DNA of 8,503 bases from Actinomycetota bacterium (GTDB lineage: Bacteria > Actinomycetota > UBA4738 > HRBIN12): NCBI GenBank assembly GCA_005883885.1, contig VAYF01000143.1:1-8503 (forward strand), given 5' to 3'. Both the position numbers and the translations under genes were made by a program. Positions 6,807-8,503 of this stretch are shown piece after piece; positions within the stretch are counted from its first letter, which is position 1; each line of letters opens with the position of its first letter. Below the pieces are notes generated by a model. The model did not search any database and had not been told where the DNA came from. It saw only the letters and a list, made by a program, of their open reading frames with translations.

Positions 6807-7536
6807 CCACGCTCCCCCCCATGGGCCGAGCGGCGCGGCGCTCCGAGATGCGTGCGTGGGCCTCGCGCGCAGCCTGTTGCTCCGCCTCCTTCTTCGAGCG
6901 CCCGACGCCCGTCCCCAACGTCTCGCCGGCGATCACGACGGTCGCCGTGAACTCTTTCTGATGGTCGGGCCCTCGGTCCTGGATCTGGTACACGGGCAGC
7001 GCACGGAGCTCCTGGGACGCGAGCTCCTGGAGGGTCGTCTTGTAGTCGCGATCTCCTTCCCCCCGGACGTAGGCCTCCATCCGGGGCTCGAACAGGCGCT
7101 CGATCAGCTCGCGAGCAGCATCGAGACCCAGGTCGAGGTAGACGGCGCCGAAGACGGCTTCCAACGCGTCGGCGAGGATGCTCGCCTTGTTCCGGCCGCC
7201 GGATTGCTCCTCGCCCTTGCCCAACAGGACGACGGCCCCGAGGTCGAGGTCCCGTGCGACGTCGGCGAGCGCCGTCATGTTCACGATCGCCGCGCGGAGC
7301 TTGGCGAGATCACCCTCGGGCATCCCCGGGTACATCCGGTAGGCGAGATCGGTGACCACCAGGCCCAGCACGGAATCGCCGAGGAACTCGAGCCGTTCGT
7401 TCGTGATCGTCAGATCGTGCTCGAACGCGAACGATCGGTGGGTGAGAGAAGCCTCGCGGAGCTCGGGGTCGCGGAAGGAAACGCCGAGCGCGCGGTCCAG
7501 GGCCTTGAGCCGATGGCCGACGGTCGCCTCGCTCAC
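6793..7536 (-). CDS. rnc: Ribonuclease III
   Basis: Double-strand-specific endoribonuclease that excises pre-16S and pre-23S rRNA and processes some mRNAs. The 247-residue protein has the endonuclease domain (about 8-152) with signature NERLEFLGDSVLG (46-58), providing E47, E50 and D54. The second metal-binding pair, D123 and E126, lies in ILADALEAVFGAVYLD (120-135). The dsRNA-binding domain spans about 164-232 (DYKTTLQELASQ to SKKEAEQQAAREA). I chose GTG 7536 because the family begins only about 10 residues before the first helix; the ATG at 7668 would run 44 extra residues through rpmF in another frame. It starts 4 bases after the rpmF stop, and its 3' end overlaps mutM, so translation is probably coupled across the three genes. 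The Ser/Gly-rich tail after residue 234 is not part of a domain. Confidence 0.96.
   Translation of the reverse strand: MSEATVGHRLKALDRALGVSFRDPELREASLTHRSFAFEHDLTITNERLEFLGDSVLGLVVTDLAYRMYPGMPEGDLAKLRAAIVNMTALADVARDLDLGAVVLLGKGEEQSGGRNKASILADALEAVFGAVYLDLGLDAARELIERLFEPRMEAYVRGEGDRDYKTTLQELASQELRALPVYQIQDRGPDHQKEFTATVVIAGETLGTGVGRSKKEAEQQAAREAHARISERRAARPMGGSVDGAS
6814..6820 (-). promoter_or_regulatory. G7 tract serving as mutM ribosome binding site inside the rnc 3' end
   Basis: On the minus strand seven consecutive G are followed by AGCGTGG and ATG 6806. GGGGAG provides the Shine-Dalgarno sequence for mutM with 5 bases between it and the start. The tract encodes Gly-Gly near the end of RNase III. 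mutM is in the +1 frame relative to rnc, so loss of one G would fuse the two reading frames. Confidence 0.6.
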
Positions 7537-7540
7537 GCGG

Positions 7541-7717
7541 CTACTCGACCTCGACCGCTTGACGGCCGGCGTAGTACCCGCAGTTCGCGCAGACGCGGTG
7601 TGGAAGCTTCGGCTGCTTGCATTGCGGGCATGCGCTGTAGGCCGGCGCTTCGCCCTTCCAAGTGGCACGGCGTTTCGCGGTCCTCGTCTTGCTCTGTTTC
7701 TTCTTCGGGACGGCCAT
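7541..7717 (-). CDS. rpmF: 50S ribosomal protein L32 (zinc-binding form)
   Basis: Small basic protein of the large ribosomal subunit, 58 residues. It begins MAVPKKKQSKTRTAKRRA, the classic L32 N terminus, then WKGEAPAYSACPQC and a four-cysteine zinc ribbon (C30, C33, C43, C46) with the conserved LPHRVCANCGYYAGR. All four cysteines are present, so this is the C+ type rather than the cysteine-free paralogue that replaces it under zinc limitation. ATG 7717 is chosen because MAVPKKK is the family start, and an AAGGAAGGAA site (7735-7726) lies 8 bases upstream; the longer ORF to 7861 is an artefact inside yceD. It sits 29 bases after yceD, an old and widespread pairing, and 4 bases before rnc. Confidence 0.97.
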   Translation of the reverse strand: MAVPKKKQSKTRTAKRRATWKGEAPAYSACPQCKQPKLPHRVCANCGYYAGRQAVEVE

Positions 7718-7746
7718 GGCGTGGGTTCCTTCCTTGTCTCGCGTCG

Positions 7747-8262
7747 TCAGTCGAGGTCGGGCAGATCGGGGAACAGGTCGGCCAGCACCGCGAATCGATG
7801 ATCGAACTCGGCGTGGCCCGGACACTCCCCCTCGTTGCGGTTCCCGCCACACGTCGCGCACAGCCCTTGGCAGTCGGAGCGACAGAGCGGCGAGAAGGGC
7901 ATCTCGACGCCGACCACGTCGCGGATCATCTGGTCGGGGTCCAGCTGCCCTTCCGGACCCAGCGGGTACGCGTCCGCGCCCTCGTCAGGATGCCTCACGA
8001 ACAGCTCGTCGAGGTCCAGGTGGAACGGCTGCTCGAACTCCACGAGACACCGGGCGCACCGGAGGCTCCACCGGCCGCCGACGTGGCCCGAAACGAGGAT
8101 GCCCTCCACAAGGGACTCCAGCACCAGATCGGCCCGGATCGGGGCATCCTCCGGCACCCGCGCCAGCTCCGTCGCGAGACCCTCGACCGTCCCGACGACC
8201 GGTTCCTCCCGCGAGGCACCCGGGCGCCCCATCAAGTCACGGACGTCGATCGCGGCAAGCAT
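7747..8262 (-). CDS. yceD: YceD/DUF177 family 23S rRNA accumulation protein
   Basis: DUF177 protein linked in E. coli and plants to 23S rRNA accumulation and 50S assembly; almost always encoded next to rpmF, as here. The 171-residue protein has an N-terminal beta-rich part, a first cysteine pair C69-C72 in RWSLRCARCLVEFEQPF, the acidic strand LDLDELFV (82-89), and a second cysteine group C127, C131, C135, C138 and C147 in the stretch beginning PLCRSDCQGLCATCGG. Such CxxC sets are usual in Gram-positive members and presumably bind zinc. ATG 8262 has a strong site (GGGGAGG, 8274-8268) 5 bases upstream. The start overlaps the stop of the preceding gene as TGATG, indicating translational coupling. 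The molecular mechanism is unknown. Confidence 0.92.
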   Translation of the reverse strand: MLAAIDVRDLMGRPGASREEPVVGTVEGLATELARVPEDAPIRADLVLESLVEGILVSGHVGGRWSLRCARCLVEFEQPFHLDLDELFVRHPDEGADAYPLGPEGQLDPDQMIRDVVGVEMPFSPLCRSDCQGLCATCGGNRNEGECPGHAEFDHRFAVLADLFPDLPDLD

Positions 8263-8503
8263 CAGAGCCTCCCCGCCTCGTCCGTCTCGCCGTGCTCGTC
8301 GTAGAGCTCCGTCTCGAGCGGCTGTTCGTCGTGGGGCGCGAGCGCCTGATCGGCGGCGGTGCCCGGCGCGCGCAGGCGCTCGCGCCCCACCTCCACCTGG
8401 TCCAGGGTCTTGGCGACGCTCCGCGCGGACGACTGCGTGTCCTCCAGGACCTTTCGGAGCGCGATCTCGAACTGCGCCAGTTTCGCGTCGACGTAGTCCT
8501 CTG
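8262..8503 (-). CDS. C-terminal part of a DivIVA/SepIVA-like cell-division protein (5' end outside the window)
   Basis: The last 79 residues are visible, beginning EDYVDAKLAQFEIALRKVLE. This (E/D)DYVD-KL--FE--L-K-L motif, followed by a short helix and a disordered acidic tail (residues about 44-79 of the fragment, many D/E), matches what I recall of the C terminus of the actinobacterial SepIVA group (M. tuberculosis Rv2927c). Those proteins have an N-terminal DivIVA-like coiled coil and are implicated in septation and polar growth. Position supports this: in mycobacteria the gene likewise lies just upstream of the DUF177 gene and rnc. The stop TGA shares its last base with the yceD ATG. The coiled-coil portion is not in the window, so the assignment rests on the C-terminal motif and synteny. 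Confidence 0.75.
   Translation of the reverse strand, partial: EDYVDAKLAQFEIALRKVLEDTQSSARSVAKTLDQVEVGRERLRAPGTAADQALAPHDEQPLETELYDEHGETDEAGRL

Noticed and set aside
7537..7668. N-terminal extension of RNase III starting at ATG 7668
   Set aside because: It would overlap most of rpmF in another frame, and the extra 44 residues are Arg/Ser-rich and unlike any RNase III N terminus.
6388..8304. A 638-codon open frame on the plus strand opposite yceD, rpmF, rnc and mutM
   Set aside because: It is antisense to four well-identified genes, shows no recognisable domain and has arginine/proline-rich composition. Long antisense frames are expected where GC-rich codon third positions avoid stops.

Overview
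The window is a high-GC bacterial chromosome segment carrying a densely packed housekeeping cluster. The order SepIVA-like protein / yceD / rpmF / rnc / mutM, followed by acyP / smc / ftsY, resembles the arrangement I recall from Actinomycetota (in Mycobacterium tuberculosis, roughly Rv2927c to Rv2921c). The organism is therefore most likely an actinobacterium. The FtsY with an N-terminal membrane anchor and the SMC Walker B region (DEVEPALDD) agree with that. Unlike mycobacteria, rpmF sits between yceD and rnc, which hints at a deep-branching or uncultured lineage. The class cannot be fixed from this window alone.

Layout: ten of the eleven genes with visible coding sequence lie on the minus strand, so transcription there runs from high to low coordinates. 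At 8503-7541 is a cell-division and ribosome-assembly block: a DivIVA/SepIVA-like protein (5' end outside the window), yceD and ribosomal protein L32. It continues directly into rnc (RNase III) and mutM (Fpg DNA glycosylase), which overlap by 14 bp. At 5879-4922 is a small accessory module: a SnoaL-like protein (minus) convergent with a nicotinamidase-like hydrolase (plus), separated by a single base. From 4874 downward runs acyP (acylphosphatase), smc, ftsY and the start of a two-component response regulator that leaves the window at base 1. The longest stretch without a gene is only 84 bp (5880-5963) and holds a candidate promoter. No tRNA, rRNA, CRISPR or insertion sequence was seen.

How the genes fit together: the upper block couples rRNA processing and 50S assembly (YceD, L32, RNase III). 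The lower block handles chromosome organisation (SMC) and co-translational membrane targeting (FtsY).

What stands out: (1) smc is split by a one-base frameshift in a GGG run at 3741-3743. (2) The nicotinamidase-like protein has all expected metal ligands, the catalytic Asp and the Lys, but lacks the segment that should carry the nucleophilic cysteine. (3) The Fpg glycosylase begins Met-Glu-Leu-Pro, without the catalytic N-terminal proline. (4) A G7 tract at the rnc/mutM overlap would put the two genes in one frame if a single G were lost. None of these amounts to a clear new system. They are specific anomalies in otherwise standard genes, and assembly error must be excluded first.
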